DNA of 64,000 bases from Odiellus spinosus (taxonomy: Eukaryota; Arthropoda; Arachnida; Opiliones; Phalangiidae). Under the pieces are notes generated by a model. The model made no database searches. It was not told the DNA's origin and was given only the letters and a program-made list of their open reading frames with translations. Shown piece by piece: positions 1-10,125 of this stretch (positions are counted from its first letter, which is position 1; every line of letters starts with the position of its first letter). The translations under genes and the position numbers were made by a program. The DNA lies in assembly GCA_963920705.1 (NCBI GenBank), contig OY987228.1, positions 14,367,187 to 14,431,186 of the forward strand, read 5' to 3'.

Positions 1-74
1 TTTCGCTGTTTCTTCTACTCATCCAATACTCTACATTTCTTTTCATCTTTTATTTTAGGTAGGGTTAGGTTAGA

Positions 75-812
75 TTACCTTAACGTCGGGGTCGGGGAGG
101 TTATATTTTGGTTTCCCAACTTGTTAGCTACTGCTATGGCTCTTTGGAGCATTACATTCTCATTGGCGGTTTTAATCGGTGCCATTGCCATGGTAACATT
201 TTCTACAGGATTTCGGACTTGGTATTTGACCTGCGTTTGGTTATTTGCCTGATTTTGGCATTGACAGGTGATTTGGTTGGCTATCTTATTTTGAGCCTGC
301 ATGTGGACTTGATTTTGGACTTGATTAGCGTTTTGGACTTGATTAATGTTTTGGACTTGATTTTGGACTTGATTAATGTTTTGGACTTGATTTTGGACTT
401 GATTAGCGTTTTGGACTTGATTTTGGACTTGATTAGCAAATTGGACTTGATTTTGGACTTGATTAGCAAATTGGACATGATTTTGGACTTGATTAGCTAA
501 TTGGGTTTGGACTTGATTAGCGTTTTGGACTTGATTTTGGACTTGGGCTGCTAATTGGTTTTGGACTTGATTAACCGGCTTTTTGTGCGCGGGGTTTTGT
601 TCGCATATGGAGAAATTATGCTTTTCATTGCAATTTTGACAACTTCTAAATTTTGACCTGCACTTTCCTACGTCATGATTTACGCGAAGGCAAAGGAAAC
701 ACCTCCCGCTATTCTTAACCAATGTTCTCTTTTGTTCTAGAGTATAATTTAGGCAGTTAAGGGTTCTATGACTATTATTCCTACAGAAAAGGCAGTACTC
801 GTTATCTTGCAT
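75..812 (-). mobile_element. BEL/Pao Gag C-terminal part with zinc knuckles
   Basis: This open frame (245 codons from its first Met) begins with closely spaced CxxC and CxxxxC clusters in the first 70 residues. They are typical of the nucleocapsid-like zinc knuckles that follow the Gag domain in BEL/Pao retrotransposons. The rest is low-complexity Gln/Asn/Val sequence made of degenerate QVQN-type repeats, reflected in DNA as a minisatellite at about 296-560. It lies in the same reading frame as the Gag ORF at 855-2306, 15 codons downstream of that ORF's TGA. It is therefore either a readthrough extension or the product of a nonsense mutation in one longer Gag. It ends in a stop at 75-77. Protease and reverse transcriptase would lie beyond the window edge. 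Confidence 0.8.
296..560. repeat. Minisatellite inside Gag (TTGGACTTGATT-type units)
   Basis: Units of about 12-24 bp built from TTGGACTTGATT are repeated with small changes (TAGCG, TAATG or TAGCAAA endings). On the minus strand they encode the QVQN repeats of the zinc-knuckle ORF. Confidence 0.85.
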
Positions 813-854
813 GTGGACTTGAGAGGTTTGTGACTTTACCCCGGTGGCTAGCTG

Positions 855-2306
855 TCAAGCTGATGAATTATTATTGTCGTACCTATTATACCTATTTTTA
901 GGCCTATCTTGGTTTACCGCATTTTCGGTTTCGATTACTCCTACTAATAATTCCGACATCTCTCTACTTTCGACTTGTCCCCTCAGAAATTCAATTAATT
1001 CATCGGGATCCCAAACTGAACCATTTGGCGTAGTGGGAGGTTTTCTTTGGGCGCAATAAACAGTTCTAATTTCTTTTGGCAAACACCCTAATATTTTGGG
1101 GCAAAAACCTTCGGCTTTTAATTTTGTATCTACTCCTAAACCCTTCAGACTTCTAATACTACTTTCGCAGACATCTAAAAGGTTACGGAGAGCTTTAATA
1201 TTGCCTGAATTAGCTACCGGCTGAATTTCTTGTAATTTATTAAAGTGCAGGTGAACTGCTAAATCATTTTTTTCATACCGTTTTTTAAGAACCGCTACTG
1301 CTTGGTCATACGAATCATCTACTTCATCGTATCCCGCGACGGCCTTAAGGGCCTCGCCATCTAAATAACCGACAAGATAAATGAATTTCTCTACCTTTGA
1401 AAAGTTCTGTTTTTCAATAACGGCTTTAAATCTTCCCCAGAAACTGTTCCATTTTGCGTAGTCTCCTGAGAATGTTGGAATGGTGATTTGTGGTAGTCTA
1501 GGATGATTTCTTTGTGCTCCTGCGGTAGGCGGGATTACGTTTCCGGCGGTAGGCTGGATGACGTTTACTGACGGAGGCTGATTGACGTTTACTGACGGAG
1601 GCTGATTGACGTTTACTGACGGAGGCTGATTGACGTTTACTGACGGAGGCTGATTGACGTTTACTGACGGAGGCTGGATGACGTTTCCGGCGGTAGGCTG
1701 GATTACGTTTCCTGACGGAGGCTGGTTGACGTTTCTTGCGGTAAGCTGGGTGGCGTTACCGATGGTAATTTGTGTCGATCCACTGAAGTTGGAGGCTGAG
1801 GATGACGTTCCGTTCATTTGATGAATTTTTCGGACGGCTCTCTCTGCCTTTATTTTTAATTCGGAAATATCCTCCCGGAATGCTATAGCTTCATCCGTTT
1901 CTTTTTCCATCTCATCTTCATCGTCAATAAGGCCTTGTACTTTTGCGTCCGCCATTATAAGGTCCTCTTCTTTTTGAGTAAGGATAGCAAGCGTATCTTC
2001 TATATCCTCTACGTCTATGGTTGCGCTTTTCAGTAGATTTCTGAGCGCGGTAAGTTTTTTGGTCGCGGCATTTCGCGTACTTTTTCGAACAGCGCGCGCG
2101 AGTTTTATCGGATCCGTTGTCTTTGCGGTTGCCATAATTACGGTCGATTTTGCAGCGTTAATCGAGGTTTGCGTAGTTCGCTTTGTCTGGCTAGTTCCAG
2201 AGGTAGACTGGTTGATTCCAGGGGTAGCCTGATTAATTTCAGGGGTAGTAGACTGATTAATTTCAGTGGTTTGGTTAGCGATTTGATCCGCGGCTGGGTT
2301 ACTCAT
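855..2306 (-). mobile_element. BEL/Pao retrotransposon Gag (DUF1759-type)
   Basis: The ORF has 483 codons. The first roughly 120 residues are Asn/Gln/Thr-rich, followed by an acidic helical stretch and a tandem repeat of VNVNQPPS units (DNA repeat at about 1530-1740, unit near 24 bp). Roughly residues 270-420 contain the conserved Gag core of BEL/Pao elements: PTFSGDYAKWNSFWGRF near the start, then YLVGYLDGEA and an RYEKND segment. This matches the family known as DUF1759. The start codon lies 28 nt downstream of the primer-binding site, as expected for a genomic-RNA leader. The ORF ends at a TGA (855-857). The same frame stays open past it into the zinc-knuckle ORF. Confidence 0.9.
1555..1740. 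repeat. Short tandem repeat in Gag (GACGGAGGCTG units)
   Basis: About seven or eight roughly 24-bp units containing GACGGAGGCTG and TGACGTTTAC, some with GGCGGTAGGCTGG variants. They encode a VNVNQPPS-type linker ahead of the conserved Gag core. Confidence 0.85.
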
Positions 2307-2333
2307 TTAACTAATTTTTAATGTCCTGATCAA

Positions 2334-2351
2334 TCCCGGGTTTCGGCACCA
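2334..2351 (-). other. Retrotransposon primer-binding site, tRNA-Phe type
   Basis: On the minus strand the 18 bases TGGTGCCGAAACCCGGGA directly follow the 5' LTR. They are complementary to the 3' end of eukaryotic tRNA-Phe (acceptor strand ending TTTCGGCACCA). The tRNA identity comes from recalled tRNA sequence and was not searched. Confidence 0.8.
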
Positions 2352-3081
2352 TGTAAAAAGGTGGGAGAGCTTATTAGGTCTTGGTATATCTATCTACCGG
2401 ACTGAAACAGCGGATAGATAATTGTTTTTGGTAAATTTTAAATAAAAACGCTTCAAGTTCTATCGAACAATATATTTTATTAGCGAAGTTATTAAAATGT
2501 CAATGTCCGGTCGGGACTCTAAATATTTCCCTAGGTTGTAGGGGATTGCGAAGTGAAAGCGTGTCTTTGGTGGGACGGTCAACTTTCAAGTGAGCTTTTT
2601 TAGGGCTCATAGGTTACATGTTATTTTCCCTGGTTAGGATTTCTCCGCCAGGGACATATGGACACACTTTCTTTCTTTAATTGGTTACAGATTTAGATTT
2701 TACAAATGTTAGAGTTTCGAATGAATAAAGGAAACGAGGAGAGATAAGAAGTCGAGAAGGGGTCCGAAGCCATTACAAGGTAATTGCTTCCACCTCTGAG
2801 ATCTATTGGTGATTTTCGGGTACATCACAGAGGGGGAAGCGAAGGATAGGTATTTTTCTTTTGTAAGCGTTGGGTCTTAGTTTGGGTCCCCTCTCCTTAT
2901 TCTCTCCCTCGCTATTCATAAAGGAAATGGAATAGATAGTTCTCCACATCTTGAACTTATTTACAGGTAGTTTCAAGATGCGGAGATCTTTAGAATTTTA
3001 GGAAGGAAGGTTTTTGGTGCATCTGGTAATTTTCTTTTAGCACATGTTTTTTAAATGGTAGGGGTTGGAGAATATTTTACA
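2352..3081 (-). mobile_element. 5' LTR of the BEL/Pao element
   Basis: The segment next to the primer-binding site starts (plus strand) TGTAAAAAGG and ends ATATTTTACA, giving 7-bp inverted termini TGTAAAA/TTTTACA around about 730 bp. These are standard TG...CA LTR ends. The inner boundary is fixed by the primer site. The outer boundary is inferred from the inverted termini only, because the second LTR is outside the window. The first five flanking bases (GTTTA, 3082-3086) would be the target duplication to compare with the far side. Confidence 0.65.
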
Positions 3082-4329
3082 GTTTATATACATTGAATAC
3101 AACAATACATTTTATAATTGGTAATATACATTTGACATTTGGTTTTATATACACACGCTTAATTTCTAATTCAAATTCTTAACAAAGTCAATTAGAAGAG
3201 ATATTGGGTTAAAAGGCGATTGCCCATCATATATATGTATAGCCTATGGCTACATTGGCCCTACTTTAAATGTTTTTTTAAATAACACTCACGCTGCCTT
3301 GTATATTTTATACCGAAACCTGTCAAATTTAATCTCGTAATTATTACTTAAATAAAAGCGTTCTTGCGAAATTACACGTGTACATGTATTTTGGATTAAG
3401 TTAATATCCGTCGAAGGTATATATCCTTGAACGGTGGAAAAAATGGGATTTGGAATTATGTCAAACCCGAACTAGGTTGATTATTTCGCCAAATTCTACT
3501 TGTAAAACGGCTAATCTCCTGTAGATAATATTTTGGTACGCGAAAACTATTTGATTTTTATCGCGCTTGAAGTACGCGTGGTTGTATTGGCGTGTCCAAA
3601 ATGTTTTCCTTCCACTTTAGACTATTCTTGTTACGTTTGATTTACGCGATAGTTTTTAATCAAGCATAATCCAAAAAGGCTATCGAATAGTTATAGGTTT
3701 AAGCCACTAAATGGTACCATGAGAACCATTTTTTGAAGATTTAAGGAGGAATGATTCGGTTTTTAAACTGAAAGGAACCGGAAATACGTAAAGTTGACAC
3801 GTATATGATACATAAAAATTAATAACGAGATAATTGCTAATTTTGAAACCTTCAAATAAAAATAAGCCCACAAATGAAGTTTATAATTACAGATATAATG
3901 AAGTAATTTTATTTTATAATTTATTTGAGATATTATAAACTGAAAGTACTACGTCATCTTTAAAACTTGCTATTGTAGTTTTTATGAATATTTAATGAAC
4001 TAGGATATGCTGGTACGTTTTATTGATGAATCTAAGACCTTTCCTTGCATTTCTCAAATAAGTTACTTCATACTCTCTTCAATAAATAGTTTGAGCCATC
4101 TTTCGATTGAAAAAATATTTTGAGAATCGAGGGGCTCATCACTCCACGTAATAAACGTACAAGTTTGTTGATTTGACTTTACTAAAGTTATTACGTAACT
4201 GAGTACATACTTAAAATCTCTTATTTCCAAATTATAATGTTAAACATACCTAGTTATCGTAAAATCAACCACAGTTAATCTAAACCAGTAAAATCCTAAA
4301 AATATTACTTAAATTTCAAATACGAAGAT
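3082..4329. other. Intergenic stretch, no gene seen
   Basis: AT-rich unique-looking sequence between the LTR and the first cyclase relic. I found no ORF, exon pair or terminal-repeat element in it. Confidence 0.6.
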
Positions 4330-4895
4330 TTGAGTATCGCCACTCATATCGATGCACCGATTTATGGTGTCTAGACGTCATTCCTTTGGAACGTATGGTT
4401 TTGGTTCATGTGATAAATGTGGACATAAGCTCAAAGTGTTTTGCGAAAATGGACCAGTTCAGCGTGATTACCATGCAGATAACTGCACGAGACATAACTG
4501 ATTGGGAGGATCGATTTGATCAAGAATTGACGATTAATGGGATGGTCCTTTTCTTCACCGATTGGTCGAAATATTGGAACGACGCCTTTTGGTATTCTGG
4601 AGGAACTACGTTACATTTCATTAGCTTACCTGGACTGTGCTCGGAAGCTAGTCAATTGCTGATCAAAAATAGATCGAAATTATACGATGTGGGTATCGAT
4701 TCCACGGAGATCGATTATGGAAAATCGCAGGATTTGTTTTCTGAGAATTACCTCGCCTCCTTCAATACAGTTTGGAAAATTTGACCAGCCTGGATCAACC
4801 CAATGAAACTAAAGTTAATGTTGGTGTGTGCAATCTGCTCAAAAATTTTAGCGAGAGGAAAACAATTTTGTTGTGATACTTAGAGGAAGAACATG
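4330..4895 (+). pseudogene. Decayed cyclase-family gene (copy A)
   Basis: The reading resembles the second exon of the intact cyclase at 12392-13259. A damaged metal-site segment (ATHIDAP at about 4335) is followed by a WC..DVIPLERM block, a central DWSKYWNDAFWYSGGTT block and a VGIDSTEIDYGKSQDLFS block. The frame breaks between the metal site and the WC block, where the second half of the HxGTHxDxPxH motif is gone. It shifts again near 4770, after which a LENL...VNVGV segment continues in another frame. No signal-peptide exon was found upstream. With part of the metal site missing and two frameshifts, it is very unlikely to make an enzyme. Confidence 0.8.
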
Positions 4896-5389
4896 TCGGT
4901 TCCAAGCGAAACGAGAAATCACACGAAACATTTAAAGCTGGATGCAAACCGACCGAAAATGTCACGGATGCGCATGCCCAAAACGAGCCAGGGAAGTCGC
5001 TTTCATGAGACAACTTAAAAACTAGACGATTTGCATTCCTGAGATCGCGCGCGACTTTTATAAGCAACACATACAGCAAATCCAGTGTTTCTAGACCCGT
5101 AGCCAGAAATTTTGACTGAGTTGGCATTGGCTTTCTATAAAGGGAGTCAACTGGGGCATTTAGATTAAACCCTTTTTTTAGGGGGGGGGGGGGGCATAAT
5201 TTATTTTCTTAGCGTGGCATTACCCCTTTGTGCCCTCATGGCTACAGTACAGAGCTTAGTGTTTCACGCGATTCTTCACTTTTGGTGTTAAACCCACACG
5301 AATTTAAGCTCCCGTACGAGTTTCAAACGTACGCGATCTAAAGCTTTAATTCACACTGATCAGTTTCCGTGCGTTTCACTGCCACGTAC

Positions 5390-5495
5390 CCTTATTGCTT
5401 AACTTACTCTTAAAGACCACCTGTTTTAATTAAACTGTCATCCGAGGTTTTTCATATATGCAATTGAGTTTTCCCTTTCGGGAAAAACCAATGTA
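5390..5495 (-). promoter_or_regulatory. Orphan promoter with paired kB-like sites
   Basis: This segment aligns with the upstream regions of the cysteine-rich genes at 24588-24900 and 33170-33486. Shared parts are a CACCTGTT block, CTGTCATCCGA, a TATA-like CATATATG and an inverted pair of Rel-like sites: GTTTTCCC at 5468-5475 and GGGAAAAACC at 5480-5489. In those genes it sits roughly 100-200 bp upstream of the start codon. Here no signal-peptide exon follows on the minus strand, so it looks like the promoter of a lost gene. It could alternatively be a downstream enhancer of a neighbour. Confidence 0.5.
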
Positions 5496-5625
5496 GTAAA
5501 GTAGATAAACTACATTAGCAAGAGGCGTGGAATAATTTTATTCTATATCAAAGTCTGATTACAATTAACGAATACATCGTAAAGATTTTATATTAAGTAC
5601 GACGAAATTTGAAAAGGCTTGCGTT

Positions 5626-6283
5626 TTAATTCGGTCCACACACTTGTTTGGTGCATCGAGTTGTACATGATGGATACATACAACACGCTTGTCCACGTGG
5701 GCATGGTTTGAATGAAGGACTCTTTGGGTCACATTCAGGATCCGTCGAAACACTGGCGCACCTGGTTCTTGGTATCGGACATTCTCGATGACACGAACCT
5801 ATATTAAAAAATTATACTATAATTTTTATTATGAATTAAAGTCTTGCACATCTGCATTTATGTAGTTCAAAAAGAAAACAAGCCCCATAAAATTTCGTTT
5901 GCGACTTTAGTTGATTTACGTATTCTGCTTATACACAATCTAGCGAACCATTCGTTCGTTCGACCAAATAGAAGACTTAGTCATCTATCTTATCTTTCCT
6001 ATGATGAGAGTAAATGAAAGGCCAGATCATTTAAGCAGCTGACTTTGAACACGGAAGGGAAGAATACGTTAAATATTGTAAACCTTCGATGAAATATGGA
6101 TCAGTTTGCAATGTAGCAAAACATGCGGCGCATTTATACACAATGATAAAACTTTATAAGGGATAAATAAAAGGTTTTTATGGTTATGGTTAAATTAGTT
6201 TATAACTTACTTGGATTTTTTCCCGCATTAGCTAGGACTAGAGTCAAATAAAACGCGAAACATAGAAGTAAAATTCCAGACAT
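5626..6283 (-). CDS. Small secreted cysteine-rich protein (A type, copy 1)
   Basis: Two exons, 6211-6283 and 5626-5798, joined by a phase-1 intron with GTAAGT donor and AG acceptor; predicted 81 aa. Exon 1 encodes Met-Ser and a hydrophobic signal peptide ending near an Ala-Asn-Ala. Exon 2 encodes a mature region with ten cysteines ending C-x4-CC-x4-C-x3-C-x4-C, preceded by CPRGQ. The CPxG-x2-CC core is like that of WAP (four-disulfide-core) inhibitors, but the N-terminal half has its own spacing. Function is unknown; a secreted defence or inhibitor peptide is likely. A near-identical copy lies at 29639-30258. A TATA-like AATATAAT lies roughly 50 bp upstream of the start codon. Confidence 0.75.
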
Positions 6284-6578
6284 GTTGGCACTGGAGTTAA
6301 TTCTGTTATAGTTTCAGGTCTTGGACTAAAATCACGAAATTATATTGTGTTTAACGCGCATCAACATGATTTTTGAGGGGGATGAAGTAATGTACACGTC
6401 ATTTTTAGTTACGGGAAACTAGTTTTGAGTCACTATCTCGTTCATGCTTACATTTCATGTTGGCTTTGATGCATATGTACCATCTAGATTTGGTTTATCC
6501 ATTTACAATAGATTTTATTTTTAAAACCCTGCATGAAAACTAGATTTTTAGATAGAAATCGGTCGCGGCATTAATTAA

Positions 6579-7359
6579 AGGTACAGACCGGGATAAAAAA
6601 AAGTATGTCTTAAATTATAGAGCGTATATTAAAACGACTAATATCATATCGCAAAAAATTTAATAGTTAGTAGATATTAAGATATTTACGTTTATTATAA
6701 GCAAAAAGTGATCTCTAGTGAACGCCATTTTAGTTTTTTCATACCCTTTCGATGCCTGCTGAGGATCGGCTTCGCCGATTGGTTTATTTCTCACCTAAAG
6801 TCACTTGACTCTAGCTGAAAATAGATGCGGGTATAAGCGCGATCAATTTCTTTAGAGTCAAATAAGATATGCCGGGCCGAAACTTAGGCTACTTCCGAAG
6901 GATCCCGCGCGCGAACACTAACCCGAAGGTCGGTCGGCCAGCTGAGCTAGTAGTAGTCAGTACTAGGTATTAACCGAGTCTTAAGTTGATTTGAAGAATT
7001 AGAAGGTAAGAACTAAACTGCAATTAGGCATGTTTTCGTAGAAAGTTAGAAATCACAAAATTACGAGTCTTCTTACGAAGTTACGAACAGACGATCCGAC
7101 TGCAGCCGACTCGAATGGCCTTCGTTTCGCGAATCTTTATTGGGTGACTTAAAGGCCAATCATTGAAGCGGATCCTTATTTTTAAAACTCGAAATGCCGG
7201 GAAGCAAATATGGCGTTCTTCTAGGAACGTCAATTTCGGTTTTAAAATGATATTTATAAATTAACCAAGACTTAAACCACTATAATGTGTTTTGATTTGT
7301 AGGTTTTTAAGCATGCTCTTTCCAATGGAAGTACTTTTAAAGTTGGGTTGCCTTTCCCT
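6579..7359. mobile_element. TTAA-flanked MITE, family 1, copy 1
   Basis: A 781-bp insertion with TTAA on both sides (6575-6578, 7360-7363). The matching position in the duplicated block (about 30511) reads straight through a single TTAA, so this is a proven insertion. Ends are AGGTACAG and TTCCCT. No transposase ORF is present. Inverted copies lie at 26868-28674 and 44012-44807. TTAA targets are known for piggyBac and Kolobok elements. The AGG terminus does not fit the usual CCC start of piggyBac, so Kolobok-like is my preferred guess. Confidence 0.85.
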
Positions 7360-7788
7360 TTAAGCTCGCACCTACCACTTAACTCCAAAAACTTTACACA
7401 AAAAGTTGCTTAAGGGTAGAAATTTTTAAAAATTAACTTGGGTTGCGGTTTTTATTAAGAAATTAACTTTAGCGTAACTACCGTGGCCTTACAAACCATC
7501 TTTTTTTTTTTTTTTTTATTATTATTTTCTGAGTACTATTGCATCATTTCTTGTAACATTGTTAATCGCTGTAAGAACATTAAGGCACGTACTAGTAAAG
7601 CGAATTTAATTAAACAGGTTTAATTGTACTATAGCAGATTACCAAGAATCTGGTAATTCTTCCTTAAATGGAGAAATAAGTGATCGTCTATAGATTAATT
7701 TTGATTAAATTTTGTCGTATAAAATTACAACAAATATTAGACTAGAAATAAAGTTTTTAGCAAGGATCCATGGAGTTAGCAGTTTTCG

Positions 7789-8319
7789 CTTTAGTACCAT
7801 TCGACCGACGGCGGTTTTTGATGTGTCCCATTCGACCGAACGCAGCGCAAAAGTGCGGTTTTGTTTTGTCCCATTCGAACGAACACCGCCCAAAAGTGTG
7901 ACTAATCAGAAACCCCTACGAACAACGCGTAACCTAACCTAACCGTAAAAACACGAAATCTCCATTACAGTAATAACCTCCCCACCCAGTACCCGTATTT
8001 TTAACCCTGGTCGCATTTAAATCGTTGTAAATTACCACCATGTATCTTGAATTGTAAACAATTCTTTACAAATCATTAAATTACATTTCACAAACTTACA
8101 TTTCCCCAACGGGGAATCGATCCAGGATTTTCCGATTAATACTCCGATTCTTCCTCGACGCCACGGTGGTTAGAAAACCTCTCTCAAATCTTGTACACTT
8201 GTTTTTTGAATAATAACAATAATTTTTCCTTTAAAATCCCAATAAACCGAATACCGCCAATTGGGCTACATTTTAAAATTATTTCGGTTGAATGGGATTC
8301 TGTCGAATGGGACAATACC
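7789..8319. mobile_element. 531-bp insertion with 9-bp target duplication
   Basis: CAGTTTTCG occurs immediately before (7780-7788) and after (8320-8328) this segment. The duplicated block at about 31335 has a single copy with no insert. The ends are related inverted sequences containing CCATTCGAC (left) and GTCGAATGG (right). Further copies of TCCCATTCGAC-like sequence occur inside. No coding capacity. The superfamily is unclear; 9-bp duplications occur in Mutator-like elements, and hAT/P make 8 bp. Confidence 0.75.
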
Positions 8320-8529
8320 CAGTTTTCGGTCAACGAACAAAAAATTTGCGCCCAAGTTTAAAAAGTTTTACTGTCGTAATAAAGAAATTAAGCCTACTTT
8401 CCGAGTAAATTAAAAATTTAGTTTTAGCATAATATTGTAGTAAATTTGTTAACTATTGTATCATGGCAGGATTATTTTAACTAGATAGAATAGGTCGAAA
8501 ATAACTGTTCACGATTCATTTTGCCTTAA

Positions 8530-8573
8530 AGGGAGAATGCAACCAAATAAGTATTTTTTATCGATTCCTTATC
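8530..8573. mobile_element. Left-end remnant of TTAA-flanked MITE, family 2
   Basis: TTAA at 8526-8529 followed by AGGGAGAATGCAACC and about 30 bp matching the element at 31510-31882. It is then cut off by the deletion that also removed a cysteine-rich gene. Confidence 0.75.
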
Positions 8574-8592
8574 GAAACCCTTTACGAATCAT
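8574..8592 (-). pseudogene. Stub of a deleted cysteine-rich gene
   Basis: Only the start codon and the next few codons (MIRKGF) of a gene homologous to the pseudogene at 32005-32297 remain, with its upstream sequence to about 8731. Comparison with the duplicate block shows that the rest of the gene and part of a MITE were removed by one deletion. Confidence 0.7.
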
Positions 8593-8831
8593 TTTTTGGT
8601 TCTTTAAATTCTCGGTAAAATTTCAGCCTTTTAACAAAATAAGTAGATGTTCAAAGTACTGTTTCGTTAAACGCGAATACGCGTAGGATTTGCCATCTAC
8701 ATAATTTCGAAACTGGATCTTTGCGTCAAACACAATGCGGCGCATTTATACACAATGTTAAATCTCAAAGTTGGATATAAGTAGATATGAGAAAAGTTAA
8801 AGGAGCAATATTTGGTTTAATTTGAACTTAC

Positions 8832-8907
8832 TTCGGCCAAGTATTAGCGCTTCAGTTAGGACTGACGCCAAATAAAACCCGATACATAGAAGTACAATTC
8901 TGCTCAT
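8832..8907 (-). pseudogene. Orphan signal-peptide exon of a cysteine-rich gene
   Basis: A Met-Ser start, hydrophobic signal peptide and GTAAGTTC donor in phase 1 closely resemble exon 1 of the gene at 5626-6283. The short sequence downstream (8732-8831) also matches that gene's intron. No cysteine-rich second exon follows; homology instead runs into the truncated block ending at 8731. This looks like a partial gene duplication. The exon could splice to a distant Cys-rich exon (for example 5626-5798), which only transcript data could show. Confidence 0.65.
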
Positions 8908-9745
8908 GTTGTCACGGTTTTGCTTCCCTTGTGGCTTCTGTAGCTCGACTGAATAATATTGTTTGCTGCGTAGTGTTATTAACTGAGACGTTTGTGTGGG
9001 TGTGGAAGGGGGAAAAGGGGTAGAAATAATTCAAATGTACACGTCAATACTCCTTTCCATTTATCCACCATATTTCCATATTTCCATCCCACACTTTTTC
9101 CGTGAAAATTAGGAAACTGGTACTCTGTAAACAGCAGGTCTGCCAAACATTGAGCGTGAACCGTACTATTAAATCAGTTTAAGCTAGGCCTTAGTCTCGA
9201 ACCGGGCCCCGGTGACCTGCGTAACCAGAATACACTAAAAACCAGCGGAAACAGAGCTATAATTTTAAAGAACACAAAATAATAAACTAAGTGCTAGTCC
9301 ACTTCAAAAACAAATTATATATTCTTTCTTGACTTGTACAGCTTTACTACCCCCCTTTGATGGAAAGGAGTATTCATTTGTGTAAGGCATTTTCCGAGTA
9401 TTATTATTATTTTTTAAGTATTACGCCATTGGGTTGTAATATTGTTAACAGCTGTAAGATTAAGGCGACGGTCATAATGGTCATTGAAATGGTAATAATT
9501 ACTTAAAGCTTTGTATACGAAGTATATGCCTATATCTGAAAACCATGGGATTAATAGAAGTAATGTTTAATTTAAATATTGCTGTTCTATTTTTTAATTG
9601 ATATTAACTCAAATATTTAAAGAAAATGTTTCAGAAATTGATGTGAAACTAAATCACAGCTAGGGCTTCGTAAACACGATGAGAGAGGAAATAAAACACT
9701 AATCACCACTGCCTCCCACTAAAATTCACCATGTAATGGCTCCGT
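8908..9745. other. Intergenic stretch, no gene seen
   Basis: AT-rich sequence between the orphan exon and the second duplicated segment. It contains a G-rich run near 9000-9020 and no recognisable exon or element. Confidence 0.5.
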
Positions 9746-10125
9746 CCTAGTAAAAGGGCATTTGCCTTCTCAATATATAAATCAGTCTATATCGCTTATA
9801 TATATATGTTTGTTTAGCCATCGTTCCGAAAAGGCTATTCAAATTTTGTTAGGATTAATTGGTGACAGCACCACTTTAATAATTTAATTCGGCCAATTTA
9901 CCCTGAATAATTAATCAACTCTAAAAACAATCACTAGGTTGAAGAATAATTCTGCGCTAATTGGTCTTAATTATGACACACTTATAAGTAAATATATTAA
10001 ATTGTTAAATACCTGGAATTTTATTATTATTATAAGTTTATTGATACAAATTGCACAAGTCAACATACCATAGAGCTATGCTAATTATTACCATACTTAT
10101 TAAAAAAATATTTTGAGAAAATATT

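Larger units (their letters stand above)
4899..8731. repeat. Duplicated block, copy A (partner 26831-32441)
   Basis: Sequence from GTTCCAAGCG to GCGTCAAAC is repeated in the same orientation at 26831-32441, with high identity outside insertions. Differences are discrete: TE insertions at 6579-7359 and 7789-8319 are present only here. Those at 26868-28674, 29184-29447 and 30564-30963 are present only in the partner. A deletion here, at about 8573, removes what corresponds to 31553-32280. The block carries the cysteine-rich gene at 5626-6283. A second matching segment (9746-11040 with 33832-35055) suggests that one larger duplication was later broken up. Confidence 0.85.

Noticed and set aside
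1..3081. Possibility that the retroelement is an infectious retrovirus-like element with an envelope gene
   Set aside because: Only the LTR, primer site and Gag are within the window, so nothing about later genes can be judged.
5565..5753. 62-codon minus-strand ORF overlapping the A-type gene
   Set aside because: Out of frame with the spliced exon, which encodes the conserved cysteines and joins in phase with a signal-peptide exon. The plus-strand ORF at 29632-29856 is rejected for the same reason.
7930..7945. AACCTAACCTAACC, resembling the insect telomere motif
   Set aside because: Only about three units, inside a transposable element; far too short to suggest a telomeric repeat.
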